64,000 nucleotides of DNA from Fremontodendron californicum (GCA_030761205.1 JAULJL010000048.1:7245501-7309500); one strand, 5' to 3'. Positions 23,001-34,807 are shown, counted from the stretch's first letter. Notes: generated by a model not told the origin, from the letters alone. Translations and numbers: made by a program.

Positions 23001-25020
23001 TTCAATCAAACCCCCGGGACCCTATTAGAATAATCAACTAATCTCTCCTTATTTCGTTAATACTTAAGACCTAAAATGACAGTTTTTTAAGAAAAAACCT
23101 TCATGATCAGGATTGTAGGCTGTTACAGTACAGCCATTTTTGCTTTATTTCCTTATAGATGAATGTAAAACCTTATAAATAATGATCAGGACTTCTATGA
23201 ATTGTATAACCAGGACCAATATCAACAAATGTGAGGTTTAAGGATGGTTCAGTAATGGAAAAATTAGTATGCTTGGCCAAATTGGTGCATCACAGGCCAA
23301 GTCAATACATAAATATTAAAAGGAAGCGATGCATGAATGGAGGAATCTCCATTACCTGGAAATAGGTGGAATATGGGCAGAGGAGTTGAGAATCTTAAAA
23401 TCAGTATCAACAGGAGAAAGAAGGAGAGGAGGATGAAGAAGCATGTCAACAGCATGAAGAATCATGCATTTTCCCTTATCTTTGCCATGCATTTCAAAGT
23501 GAAAGCACATGTTTCCATAGTCATAGATAACCAAAGGTTTATCTGAAAGGAATTGATAAATTATACAGTTCCCAAGGTAATAAAAAAATCTTCATATTGT
23601 TCATGTGAAGTACAAATATGAAAATCCAACGTACAAGATTTTGAAAAATTAATAGTAATGGAATGATAATGGTGATTTACTAACTTCTCTTGTGAGAGAG
23701 AGGCATATCATCTTCTTTGTCTATAGGGTCAACCTTCTTCATCTAGAAAAAATATGGAAATAAAAAAAAAAATCTAATTACTTCCGAATATGCTTGGGCA
23801 AATTAAAAGAGATACATGCTTACATGAATTAAACTAGCCAAAATCCACACATGCATACTTCTACATTACCATTATTTTTTTTTTATATAAATGGATTTTC
23901 TAACATACTTCTATAGATTTCTCACAGTTTAATTTACAGTGCCTACCACCGTATACCTCATCATGAAAACAGAAGCAATTTCTTGTGTATAACTGGAAGT
24001 CAGAAACTAGCATAAATTCTTGTCCATTTTCAAATCCATTACATGTTCCTTAAAAAGAAATACTTCTATAAAACAAAGTAATGAATGGATGATGAAAAAC
24101 ATATTTAAGAAAAGAAACAAATAGCTAGAAGATGCCAATTTTTTTTTCTTTCTGTCAAACACCTTTGGTTAAAACAAATAGGTAGAAGATGCATAAGAAT
24201 TAGCAGGCAAACTGAGGTTTAAGCAAGTAAAGTCACCAAAACAGTAGGGTTGTACCAGAGAGACAAATGCCCCTATTGCAGCCTCCATTTGTATGACAGG
24301 AGAGGTAGTAATGCCAGCTGATCAAAGCAGCCAAAGAAACAGAGTAGAATACCAGTTAGAGCAGTTAAGAGTGTAGAACAAAATAAAAATATGAAAACGA
24401 AAAATCAAGCTTTTCACATATTAATTGTTGTGGCAGCAAATAAGTAGCAATGCTTTAAAATTTAAATCTCAGTAGGCTAATATTTGCTCCAAATTATTAA
24501 AATAGTCCATATTCGAACCAGGACACTTCGATTTAAAGTCATATTCGAATCGAGACGTAAAAGCTAGAAATCATTTACATTCATCGGCCGCCAAAAATGA
24601 AGGTCTCCAAGGATGTTCACATCATGATTTAAAGTCAATTTTGTCTGAATATAAAGCTCTTAACCTAATTATTAGTAAACAAATTCTCACCATTGTTATT
24701 CTTAGAGATAAATGATTCTAAAAGACCAGAACAAACGAGTTATGCGTAGGTTTACAGCCTTAATTATTTGGAGAACAAAAGCGATATCAAGGATGTTTTA
24801 GAAGAAACAAGCCTTGAACCGAAATCTGAAACTTGGCATCGTCGTCCGATCGCCATTGCGAGGAAATAAGCTTGGATGATCCAGCGTTGAAACTGCCACC
24901 AGAGCACTCTGGAGATTCCATGAGAACAGCAATCTCGGCGTCGCCACCTTCGGATGAGGTTTCGCCGACTACCACCGTCGTCAACACTACACATAATAGC
25001 AGAATCCAAATTTTCTTCAT
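13179..25020 (-). CDS. Kinase with signal peptide, copy A (At3g63330-like), 15 exons
   Basis: Exons on the minus strand: 25020-24813, 24317-24256, 23742-23685, 23542-23356, 21857-21635, 21072-20737, 19966-19909, 19513-19432, 19198-19124, 18168-18085, 17880-17737, 16461-16383, 15866-15787, 15696-15642, 13241-13179. All phases match, for 598 codons including the stop. Residues 1-19 form a signal peptide (MKKIWILLLCVVLTTVVVG). Residues to about 171 match nothing I recognise. The kinase domain follows: GKGGFGEAW loop, FVIKRI lysine, HRDIKPDN, IDFGSA, YTPPEA, YDMWSVGVVMLEM, and a final ALQHPYF. The catalytic residues look competent. Two oddities: exon 1 ends in a GC donor, and exon 12 has an in-frame TGA at 16406-16404 unless the GTAATA donor at 16433 is used (phase kept, 580 residues). 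It faces PP2C-A tail to tail. Confidence 0.75.
13438..13553. repeat. MITE family 1 copy 3' of kinase-A
   Basis: Degenerate copy (TATGTTATCGGTATCC to CCAAATAACATAG). It is inherited by unit C, where another element has inserted in it. In unit B the duplication ends inside it near 35698. Confidence 0.6.
14085..14275. repeat. MITE family 1 copy in kinase-A intron 14
   Basis: Ends GCTATGTTCAGATTCGGG and GTGTCTGAATAACATAG, with the inner block GTCGGACACAGATATC. The rest of this intron (13242-15641) shows no gene. Confidence 0.65.
17038..17076. repeat. (GAAA)n microsatellite in kinase-A intron 11
   Basis: About nine perfect GAAA units. Confidence 0.9.
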
Positions 25021-26377
25021 TGGAAATGGAATGGTTTCTCTCTTTAAGTCTTTTCAAATTTCAAAAAGAATTTCAAACTTCTCTCTCGGTGAACTCCCTC
25101 CTTTTTCTAAACTTATATACCATCCTAGGCGCCCTTTTTGCTTTTCGTTTTTTTTTTTTTAATACTATTTTTAAATGAAAAAAATATATATTTTGGTAAT
25201 TTATAGTTAAAAATAAGAGATTATGATCAAATGTTGTATTATCTTATTGTTCATTGAATTTTGTCAATATAATTCAATATTATTAATTCTTATGATTATA
25301 AAAATAACAAAATTAAAATATTTAAGAAAAAAAAATTATATTAATGCAAGAGCAAACTTATATAAGCAATTGGAAAATAATTAAAAAGACTAATCGATAT
25401 CCAAAATTGACTTTAATCCTTAACTTATACAAGCAATTGGAAACAATAAATTATTTTATAAAATTAATAATTGATAATTACATTAATTAATTATTAGAAA
25501 ATATAATTAATGTTTAGTGATATTCTTAAAAATAAAAATATAATTAATGCATTATTTTTTAAATTTAATAAAATAATGTATTAAATATTTAAAAAATAAT
25601 AATAATTAAAAAAAATTAATCAATCTCTATAAACATTGATTAATTGGACCCCTAATTATTAAATATAAAAGATAATAATTATGCCTTGTAAGTATAAACA
25701 ACTTAGAAAATGTACATACAAAATTATAGAAAATAAAAATTGAAAAAATGTTGTTGGGATTTGGAAAATATATTTCAACCTTTCCTTCAATTGCTTTGGG
25801 CAACCATTATTATATCCTTATTTGAGGGGGAAAAAAATCTCATTTTAGAAGTAGACCTATTCATGGGTTGAATTATAAATTTATAAATTTAAATAAAATA
25901 TATTTTATTAATAAATAGCCCCAATTAAAAGAAAATATTAATAAATTACTGATTCAATAATGAAGTAAATTACGTTTGGGAGATGACTTTTATTGCGTTT
26001 CTTTAATGAATTTTTGAGGAAATAGATTACTTCCATCCTTAAATAGAATGTGTATTTTCGGCAAAAAGGTGCAAAATAGCCGCCCCTACGTGTTAGCTAA
26101 TCTGTCGAACTGAAACAGCACCAATTGCCCTAATTAGTCCGGCATTCTGAAGGGGAAGGACGGGCCGTTAACTAAGCCCTTTTTAAGATAAATAAATACT
26201 AATTTCAGTAGGATTACTAATCATCTTATAACTCTATATAAATAAATATATTAAAAAAATACTAGTTTCCGTAGGATTACGAATCATTAACTCTATATAT
26301 TGAAAGCTACATCCAGAAAATATTATAAAAATTATACCTAGCTCTCAAGTTTTTTTTTTATATTAATTCTTTTCCTA
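25021..26377. promoter_or_regulatory. Divergent promoter region of kinase-A and PP2C-B
   Basis: About 1.36 kb separate the kinase-A start (minus) from the PP2C-B start (plus). The part next to the kinase (to about 25830) is repeated upstream of the kinase-C exon 1 (to about 55260). The part next to the PP2C (from 25950) equals the PP2C-A upstream region from 8540. Very AT-rich; no TATA box could be fixed with confidence. Confidence 0.45.
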
Positions 26378-26416
26378 TTGTTGTTTGAATCAAAGCTTTT
26401 AGGAGACAAATTACTA

Positions 26417-29400
26417 ATGAGATATATTGTTAAGATGCCAATAGTATTATTGGTATTTATTGTATGTGCAATAGGGTTATCTATGGCGACGTCGGAATCT
26501 TCATCATACACAAAGATTTACAGTTTAGGCGGTGCTCCATCAGTTTTCCATTTTCAAGATCACTGTTCTAACTGTTCTTTTTCTACTCAAATATCTCTAA
26601 AAAATAATACCATCAACTGTCACTTTGCCATGCTTCAAGGAAGAAGAAATTATCAAGAAGATCGATTATTTTGTGATCTCAATATTCGCATTCCATTCTT
26701 TGGTAAATTCTTTAAACTTTTTTTCTTTTTTCATATATATTTATTCGTATGATAATTATTATAAGTCAGATGCACTTAATATCAAACATAGAAGACAAAT
26801 AATCAAAGGGTCAAAGACTATCATTCTTTTTTTTATTTATTTATATTATGATCATTATTCTCCGAGGTTTAAGTTACAAAATAAAATTTAACCATGATCA
26901 GAGAGTTGTCTAGGCCCCCAAACACCCGGCTGAATCGAAAATTTGAACTACTGTATAATATATTTGATGTATAAAGCTTTATGATAAAGCTGTATTATCT
27001 TTTTGCGTTAAGATTCTGAGTTTCCTAGCATAGATTCTTAATCAAGATAACTGTTTTGTAGCAATTCTAGTGGGGAAAAAAAAAACTATCTTAACAACAT
27101 ATGTACTGCCATTTATCTATTAAATAAATTATTATTTTGCGAATAAAAGTAAGCTCAAAATCTTAAATCACATTATTCTTATTCATTATTATATTGATAA
27201 GCCAAAGTAACCAATAAAATAACTAATGGACGGTCCAATTCCAACCTATATTAAAAAAAATACTAATTTCAATAAGATTATTAATCATCTTATAACTCTA
27301 TATATTAAAACCTACATCCAGAAAATATTATAAAAGTTGTACCTTTTTCTCAAGTTTTTTTGTATATTAATTCTTTTTCTATTGTTGTTTGAATCAAACC
27401 TTTAGGAGGCAAACTACCAATGAGATATATTGTTAAGATGCCAGTAGAATTAATTGTTTGGAATATTAATGGATGCAGGTAATTTGTTAACTTTTTTGTT
27501 TTAATTGTTTGGAATATTAATGGATGCAGGTAATTTGTTAACTTTTTATCTCTTTACCTGGTTTTAATTGTTTGGAATATTAATTGATGCAGGTAAGAAT
27601 GAAATTAAGGAAGTCTCTATGGGAATGGCTGCGATTTTCGACGGCCATAGAGGGGCTGAAGCCAGTGAGATGGCTTCAAATATTGTATTGGACTATTTTC
27701 TACTTCATTCACGTTTTATTCAATATGAGATCAAAAAGTGAGTTTTCAACATCGAAAAAAAAAATTGCTAGCTAGTTTCTGTTACCTCAAAACTTATTTC
27801 TCTTTCTAACAACAAATTATATGTTTGAAAAGAATGTTAGGTGTGGTTCCTGACGAATCAATGCATATGGAAATTTTGAAGGAAGCATTAGTGAGGACCA
27901 TTCGTGACATTGATATTACATTCACCAAGGTAATTAATAATTGATTGAAGTTCATAAATTTCTAGCTTAACTTAACCTAATTTTGTCCCTACTGCTATTA
28001 CTTGTTACTAGGTTTGTTTTACTGATGATATATTGCCATGGATTGCTTAGGTCTTTAGTAATTTTATTAATTATTTGGTATAGACTTGTTTGTCTGCTTA
28101 ATTGCTAATTTGTTTAGACATTATAATTTTGGACACAACATATTTAATAAACACGACACGTTTATTACATGTATCATATTCATATTTAAAATTTTAACAC
28201 GTTTAATAATTTGTATAACGTTCCTATTTACACGATTGACACAAAAAAAAATAAGACACGACACAAACCCGTATTACCAAATTTGCTTTATTTCTTTCTG
28301 ACTCTCAAATTCTTGCAGTCCCATATTCTTTTTTGTGGTTGTTGTGCGGAAGCGAATTGATATTACTAAAACCGATTTAAACACACTGAAAAAACACCGA
28401 TATTTTACGTGGTTCGGCAACTGTGCCTACGTCCACGGGAGGAGGAGCTTGAAGCTTTGTATTAATGGAGTTTAGAGTACAGACATATACAGAATTCAAG
28501 GTGCTACACAAGCACTGAACTCACAACTCAACACAATACCGAATTACTCTATAAACACAGAGTATTTGCTTCAACAATTTAGCTCTAACACATACTCAAC
28601 TCTACTCTCTCTTTTTCTCTCTTACTCTACATGGCTATTTATAGCCATAATATCAAGGTGTGAACACTAAGCAAATGGCAGCCACCATAGCCACCTTCCA
28701 CCACCTATCTTGGTGTGAACACTTTGCAAGTGGTAGCCACCATAGCCACCATCCATTTGCAAGTGGTAGCTTCCATTATTGGTGGTGCAAGTGGTGCAAG
28801 TGGTAGCTCCATTATTGGTGCTAAGCCACCTATGGTGAATGTAAGCCATATTCAAGCCATATTCCAACAATCTCCACCTTGGCGAGAATCCACAGAGAGA
28901 ATTCACAGATCAGAGCTTCCTCCTTTCTCCTTCAAATGTACACATCATTACTCACATATCAGGGCACCTACTGCATTGGCATGATTCATCAATGCACTGA
29001 GCCTGAGTCAATTTTTCTGTCTACTTCCCAGGAATTTTCTTAGCTTCTCCAAGATCATCTCGAACTCTGAGCTCAGTTGAGCCTTCAGCCTGTCGATCTC
29101 CACCTTGCCTTTTTCAGCAGATAGACAAATGATCCATCTTGAAGTTTCCGGAAATAAACACAGTGATCAAATTGACTGTGTGTGTACTTTTCATCCTGTC
29201 ATGAAACAGTCCAACCGTTTGTACAGCTGTCACGGGATTGTTTCAGACCATACAGTGACCTGTTCAACTTGCTTTTGTAATCTCTGCGACCGGGGACTCC
29301 AGAACCATCTGGTTGAGTCATACAAATTTCCTCCTCTACGGAACCATGGAGGAATGCAGTTTTTACATCAAGTTGAACTATCTCTAGGTTATACAGTGCT

Positions 29401-32400
29401 ACTAAAGCCAATAAGATCCGAATAGATGCATGCTTAACAATAGGTGAAAATACCTCATTGTAGTCTATTCCTTCTTTTTGAGCCTAACCTTTGGCTACCA
29501 ATCTGGCTTTGTATCTGATGCTGTCTTTGCCGGTAGCACTCTCCTTTTTTGGCAAAGACCCATTTGCACCCAATTGATATCTTGAGTGTTGGAAGTGGAA
29601 CTAACTTCCAAGTCTGATCGCCTCCTTCCACTGGGCATGCTCAGGGCTGTTTACAGCTTCTTTGTAATTGATCAGAACATCATCATCAATTACTGGAAGG
29701 GCGTATGTCACCACGTCTGTGTATCGAGCAGGTTTCCGAATATGTCTATTCGGTCTACTGGTGACAACTGATTCAAGTTGCTGAAAGATTTCCGGTGATG
29801 ACTCCTCCACTTCAATTAAGGTGTCATCAGATTCTGGTTCAGATTCATCTGAATTTTGACCAGCATCTTCTGATTCAAACTCCACCTGCTTTAGAGAATC
29901 TTGGTTCACATTCTCTGGAGTTGACAGTTTCAGCATTTACAGATTCGTCAAAGGCAACATCTCGGCTTACGATGACTTTCTTTGACTCAAGGTTCCACAA
30001 TCGGACTGCTTTTACTCCTTCACTAAAGCCCAAAGAAGACAGCTTTCTTGGCTCTAGGATCCAGTTTTGCATCCGTTACTACGAAGCCGATCATATTCAA
30101 TGGCAGAATATCCGGACTACACCTCTATGGGAGTCTTCCCATCAATTGCGGTGGAGGTTAGTCTGTTGATAATGTGGGAGGCGAACAATAAAGCCTCCGC
30201 CCAAAATGCTTTGCTCAAGCTCGACTGGGATAACATGCAGCGAACTTTATCAACCAAAGTTCGGTTCATCCTTTCTGCAACTCCATTCTGCTGGGGAGTG
30301 CTAGGAACAGTGAAGTGTCGGATTATCCCATCATTCTGTGAGAGGCTGCTGCTCTGCCTGTCACGGTTTCTCTGTCAAGGAGATACAGATTTCCCTTCAT
30401 ATAACCCTTCATTGCTAAGAATGCTCCACGTACAACTCTCAGGACTCCATTCTGAATGGTCACCTTGTAACCATTTGAGTCTAAGACCCCCAGTGATATG
30501 AGGTTCTTCTTGAGATCAGGGACATACCTTACGTCTGTAAGTTGTCTGATTGTACCGTCATGCATTTTTAGTTGGATCGTTCCGATGCCTCTAGTGTGAC
30601 AAGTATTGTCATTGCCCATATGGACAATCCCTCCATCAAACTCTTTGAAGTTTGAGAACCACTTCCGGTTCGGACACATATGGTAGGAACATCCGGAATC
30701 CAGAATCCATTGATCTGAAGAGTGTGTTGTTGTGGAAATCGTAAATGCAGAGTCTTCCTCTCCCTCAGATTCTTGAGCTACACTCACAATCGACCTCTCC
30801 ATGTTGGGACAGTTATTCCTCCAATGCCCTTTCTCATGGCAAAAGGCACACTCGTCCCTCGAGAGTCGTGTTCTCGATGATCCCCTCCTTGAGTGGGATT
30901 TACCTCGCTTGTTTTCTCCGGCTCCTCGGTTGTCCGTCCTGCCTCTGTACACAGTTAAAGCTTCTGGTGTAGTATTCTGGTGATCATACTGATCCTTTTT
31001 CCGATACTCATTATTCACCAGAGCATTACTAACATTAACATATTCTATATCATTTTTACCATACAACAGTGTAGTGGTTAAATGATCATAGCTATCAGGC
31101 AAGGAATTTAACAGAGTAAGAGCCTTATCTTCATCAGAGATATTTGCATCTAGATTTTCAAGATCAGCGAGGATTTTGTTAAAACTTACTAGATGCTCCT
31201 GCATGGTGATACCTTGCACATACTGGAAGCGGAACAGCTTTTTCTTCAGATAGAGTCTGTTCTCCATGCTTTTTGTCATGTACTTGTCCTCAAGTTGTTT
31301 CCAGAGAGTTTTTGCATTATTCTCTCTCATGACAAAGTACTTCTGGTCCTTGGCTAGGCATAACCGGATTGTGCCACAAGCCTGACGGTTGACAAATTTC
31401 CAGTCATCTTCCGAAATATCTCTGGGCCTGTCTTCCAGAGCGATATATGAACCCTCTCGGAATAACAGATCCTGAACTTCGCACTGCCACATGCCAAAGT
31501 TGGTGGTGCCATCAAATTTCTCCACCTCGAACTTTGCAGTGGTCATCGAGTTCTTTCTGTTGTAAGAACTTGATGGTGCGCTGCTGGTTGTTTCATGTGT
31601 CTCTAATGATTCTGCCATGGTAATAAAACAAAATTACCAACAAAGTGTTTTTCCGATACCTGTATGGAAAAACGGATGCCGCGGTTGAGTCCGGAATAGT
31701 CGAAATAGCCAGGAACGGGTCCAACTGTGTAAATTTTGGACACACGGTGAATATTCTGCGAATATTCTGCTACAAGTGGCTCGAAATGGACTCGGTTTAG
31801 CTCAACCGGCTCGGAAAAGTCTCGGAATAGTGTTCTGAAACGGCTCAAAAAATAGCCCGAAAAAGTTGGTCGGACCTGCGGCGGCGCGTGGGCGGCGTAC
31901 GGCGGCGCGTGCGGCGGCGCGTGGAGCGCGTGGAGCTGTTTGGGTGGCCGGCGCGTGTGGCGCGTGGGGCGCGTGGGCTTCACGCGTCTTCAACCTCTGG
32001 AGGCGCGTGTGGCGCGTGGGGCGCGTGGGCTTCACGCGTCTTCAACCTTTGGCGGCGCGTGCGGGCGCGTGCGGTGTCTTCTGGGCCTCCGGTTGATTCT
32101 GTTGCACTCCTCTCAACGACCTCTTCAACCTGGTATTTTCAAAACACAAATTGGAGCACTTTTGAAAAACGGACAGAATCGAACAAACTCGGTTTTACGT
32201 AAAAATTGGCTCTGATACCAATTTGTTGTGCGGAAGCGAATTGATATTACTAAAACCGATTTAAACACACTGAAAAAACACCGATATTTTACGTGGTTCG
32301 GCAACTGTGCCTACGTCCACGGGAGGAGGAGCTTGAAGCTTTGTATTAATGGAGTTTAGAGTACAAACATATACAGAATTCAAGGTGCTACACAAGCACT

Positions 32401-34807
32401 GAACTCACAACTCAACACAATACCGAATTACTCTATAAACACAGAGTATTTGCTTCAACAATTTAGCTCTAACACATACTCAACTCTACTCTCTCTTTTT
32501 CTCTCTTACTCTACATGGCTATTTATAGCCATAATATCAAGGTGTGAACACTAAGCAAGTGGCAGCCACCATAGCCACCTTCCACCACCTATCTTGGTGT
32601 GAACACTTTGCAAGTGGTAGCCACCATAGCCACCATCCATTTGCAAGTGGTAGCTTCCATTATTGGTGGTGCAAGTGGTGCAAGTGGTAGCTCCATTATT
32701 GGTGCTAAGCCACCTATGGTGAATGTAAGCCATATTCAAGCCATATTCCAACAGTGGTATATGTAAAAATTTATTGGATTCAATCTAATGGATATACTCC
32801 TAGCTTTAAACCTGTAATCACATTCGTTAAGAAAAAAAATCTCAAAATCTAACTGTTAAAGATGTTTGAATACTTAAAATTTGCATAACATTATTCCATC
32901 CCATCTCTAGGAAGCTTCCAAGAAGGGTATTGTTTCAGGATGTACAGCGGCAATAGTTATTATAGTTGATAATCAAATTTTGGTGGCCAATGTTGGTGAC
33001 TCAAAGGTTGTTTTATGCTCACAGAAATTCCATTCTCACCAAGATATTAGAGGTTAGTAATTTGCCTTTGTTGTCTACCATATCGACTCTAATCCCTATT
33101 TCATTATACCTAAACAATTTAAATTAATTACTTATTACTCGAGCATTTGATTAAATAATAAGGATTTATATTTGATTCATTATCAGTTATAGATATATCA
33201 ATATATTATATAATGTCTCTTTTTAATAAATAAAATTATTTTTATTTATTTTTATACTTATCAATAAAGTGATATTATGTGATTAGCATATAATATATAA
33301 ATTTATATGCTCATAGTATATCAAATATAAACTCATAATAAATACATTATTTTTTTATTCAAAAAGTTGAGTTAGAAATTTTTAATAATAAAAAAACTCA
33401 AATTACTTGATGGTTATAGACAGTTGGTTGGAGTATAGGCGAAGACGAAGAAATAATGCCAGAGTCTCCTTAAAAGATCATAAAAAGATTGGATTATCAA
33501 ACATTGGTGGTTTAAAGTTTCTCACAGCAAAAGAACTAACAAGAGATCACCATCCTGATCGAGAGGATGAAAGAATGCGTATAGAAGCTGCCGGTGGCTA
33601 TGTAGTTTCAGGAGCAAGCAGTGTTCCTCGAGTCAATGGTCAATTGGCTGTATCTCGATCCATCGGTGATTTGTACTATAAAAGGTTTTATCTCTTTCTC
33701 ATCTGCCCTTAATTGATAGAATTACATAAATTAGACTTGATTTTGACATGATACGAAAACACAATACGAATACGATACGATTAAATACAATTAATATGAA
33801 TAACACGAAACGTTTAATACACGTATCGTATTTGTGTTTAGAATTTTGACACATTTAATAATTTATGTTGTATTATGTTTATACGACTGACATGAAAAAA
33901 TATTAAACAAGACACATCCACCAATTACCAAATCTACCTAATATCTATAATTTATTAGTCATTTTTGAAAACGAACACGACACATTTAAATACAATTAAT
34001 ATGATTAACTCGAAACGTTTAATACACGTATCGTATTTGTATTTAGGATTTTGACACATTTAATAATTAATGTAGTATTTATATTTACATGATTGACATG
34101 AGGAAAAAAACTAAATTTTTACACTACATTTGTTGGTAAACACGACACGTATACACGAATTATCAGATTTACATTATATATATATATAATTTATTAGTCA
34201 ATTTTCTCTTGACCAATTATAAGATTGAGAAATGTTAAAGGGTTTGAAAAAAATGAAATAATTTGAATAATTCAATAAAAAAATATTAAATTTTTACACT
34301 ACATTTGTATATTTACACATTGTTAATGTTTTTGTTACTTCATTTTGAAATTTGGATTATTTAACACATCCCATTGATATTTAAATCTGATCAACTTTAA
34401 ATTAATTTTATTATTATTATTATTTAAGTTTCGTGTTTACTTGTTTCCTATTTTTCTCTTTTTAAATCACATAAAGAATACCTCCAAAATTAGTATTTTT
34501 TTTGGCATTATACAGCTCAAGTGTTATAGCAGTACCAGAAGTGATTGACTGGCAACCTTTGAGCAGAAATGATAGCTATTTGGTGATCTCGTCTGATGGG
34601 ATTTTTGAAAAGTTAAATGCCCAACATGTTTGTCAACTTTTACCGGATTCTAATAATTTTCCGACTAGTGATGAAGGGATTAGGCTATTCGATTCATGTC
34701 AATCCCCATTGCCTGAATGCATATTAAGGACGGCATATGAAGAAGGTAGCATGGATAATTTGTCTGTTATTGTGGTTCCACTAAAGGAAGCTGGTTTAAT
34801 TTCTTGA
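26417..34807 (+). CDS. Secreted-type protein phosphatase 2C, copy B
   Basis: Six exons: 26417-26702, 27593-27737, 27833-27929, 32911-33052, 33420-33684, 34516-34807. Exon lengths equal those of copy A (286, 145, 97, 142, 265, 292), giving 408 residues, and every PP2C motif is kept. An upstream in-frame Met lies at 26378. Among the differences from copy A are S to F in the segment after VFH, E to K at the exon 2/3 junction (AAAAA before the donor), L to V in GIVSGC, and S to P in AVPEVIDW. Intron 3 is 4,981 bp because of a Copia insertion; its splice sites are intact, so the gene could still be expressed if that intron is removed. The divergently placed kinase-A gene lies upstream. Confidence 0.8.
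26888..27168. other. Insertion in intron 1 of PP2C-B absent from PP2C-A
   Basis: A and B align up to CAAAATAAAAT and resume at CACATTATTCTTATTC. The 280 bp between are only in B. No terminal repeats or coding were seen, so it may be an insertion in B or a deletion in A. Confidence 0.6.
27225..27592 (+). repeat. Internal promoter/exon-1 duplication and triple acceptor repeat, copy B
   Basis: 27225-27450 repeats the promoter and first codons of exon 1. 27450-27592 holds three tandem units of the acceptor repeat (TGTTTGGAATATTAATGGAT plus GCAG), the last with ATTGATGCAG before exon 2. Confidence 0.75.
28340..28869 (-). repeat. Copia LTR (3' LTR in element orientation)
   Basis: 530 bp. A minus-strand TATA-like motif (GGCTATAAATAGCC) lies near 28630-28645. 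Internal imperfect repeats GTGGTAGCCACCATAGCCAC. Confidence 0.9.
29199..29411 (-). pseudogene. Copia reverse transcriptase fragment
   Basis: The minus frame reads MALVALYNLEIVQLDVKTAF, then LHGSVEEEICMTQPDG, then SLYGLKQS. This is the first third of a Copia reverse transcriptase. The frame breaks after YGLKQS. The YVDD block and RNase H are absent between here and the 3' LTR, so this is a deletion remnant. Confidence 0.85.
29601..30330 (-). pseudogene. Copia integrase C-terminal and linker fragment
   Basis: The minus strand carries HFTVPSTPQQNGVAERMNRT, which includes the integrase catalytic glutamate. It is followed by LSQSSLSKAFWAEALLFASH and, after in-frame stops, the hydrophilic linker (for example SPEIFQQLESVVTSRPNRH) that precedes the reverse transcriptase. 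The two catalytic aspartates lie in a deleted part. It is joined out of frame to the gag-protease ORF. Confidence 0.75.
30323..31618 (-). CDS. Copia gag-protease ORF (truncated polyprotein)
   Basis: 431 residues from the start at 31618. The N-terminal gag domain includes FEVEKFDGTTNFGMWQCEVQ and later LADLENLDANISDEDKALTL. A CX2CX4HX4C zinc knuckle follows at CAFCHEKGHWRNNC. The aspartic protease active site is in QWILDSGCSYHMC (DSG), and the frame continues into the pre-integrase region (KGYMKGNLYLLDRETVTG). It ends with about 10 frameshifted residues where an internal deletion joins the integrase tail. In a complete family member this is the first part of the Gag-Pol polyprotein. A gag that stays open could package this or related RNAs. 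Confidence 0.85.
   Translation of the reverse strand: MAESLETHETTSSAPSSSYNRKNSMTTAKFEVEKFDGTTNFGMWQCEVQDLLFREGSYIALEDRPRDISEDDWKFVNRQACGTIRLCLAKDQKYFVMRENNAKTLWKQLEDKYMTKSMENRLYLKKKLFRFQYVQGITMQEHLVSFNKILADLENLDANISDEDKALTLLNSLPDSYDHLTTTLLYGKNDIEYVNVSNALVNNEYRKKDQYDHQNTTPEALTVYRGRTDNRGAGENKRGKSHSRRGSSRTRLSRDECAFCHEKGHWRNNCPNMERSIVSVAQESEGEEDSAFTISTTTHSSDQWILDSGCSYHMCPNRKWFSNFKEFDGGIVHMGNDNTCHTRGIGTIQLKMHDGTIRQLTDVRYVPDLKKNLISLGVLDSNGYKVTIQNGVLRVVRGAFLAMKGYMKGNLYLLDRETVTGRAAASHRMMG
31870..32085. repeat. GC-rich tandem repeats in the Copia leader
   Basis: A strongly GC-rich island of GCGCGTG words. A 51-bp unit containing CTTCACGCGTCTTCAACCT occurs twice (about 31950-32000 and 32001-32050). 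It lies in the untranslated leader between the primer-binding site and gag. Confidence 0.8.
32224..32753 (-). repeat. Copia LTR (5' LTR in element orientation)
   Basis: 530 bp, essentially identical to the left LTR. The minus-strand TATA-like motif lies near 32515-32530. Confidence 0.9.

Larger units (their letters stand above)
28340..32753 (-). mobile_element. Young, internally deleted Copia LTR retrotransposon
   Basis: Two 530-bp LTRs (28340-28869 and 32224-32753) begin TGTTGTGCGG and end ATTCCAACA. I counted only two differences between them. Flanking 5-bp target duplications GTGGT sit at 28335-28339 and 32754-32758, matching the single GTGGT of PP2C-A. A primer-binding site for initiator Met-tRNA (TTGGTATCAGAGCCA on the minus strand, near 32206-32221) lies next to the right LTR, so the element is minus-oriented. 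A purine-rich tract adjoins the left LTR. The interior keeps gag and protease but only pieces of integrase and reverse transcriptase, so the element is non-autonomous. Confidence 0.95.

Noticed and set aside
23264..23546. Overlapping frames on both strands
   Set aside because: Only the minus frame that splices in phase (23542-23356) is the kinase exon; the others are chance.
24833..25178. Plus-strand frames over the kinase start
   Set aside because: Antisense of the signal-peptide exon and its 5' leader.
31866..32215. Arg/Ala-rich frames in the GC-rich leader
   Set aside because: Products of GCGCGTG repeats, not a protein family.
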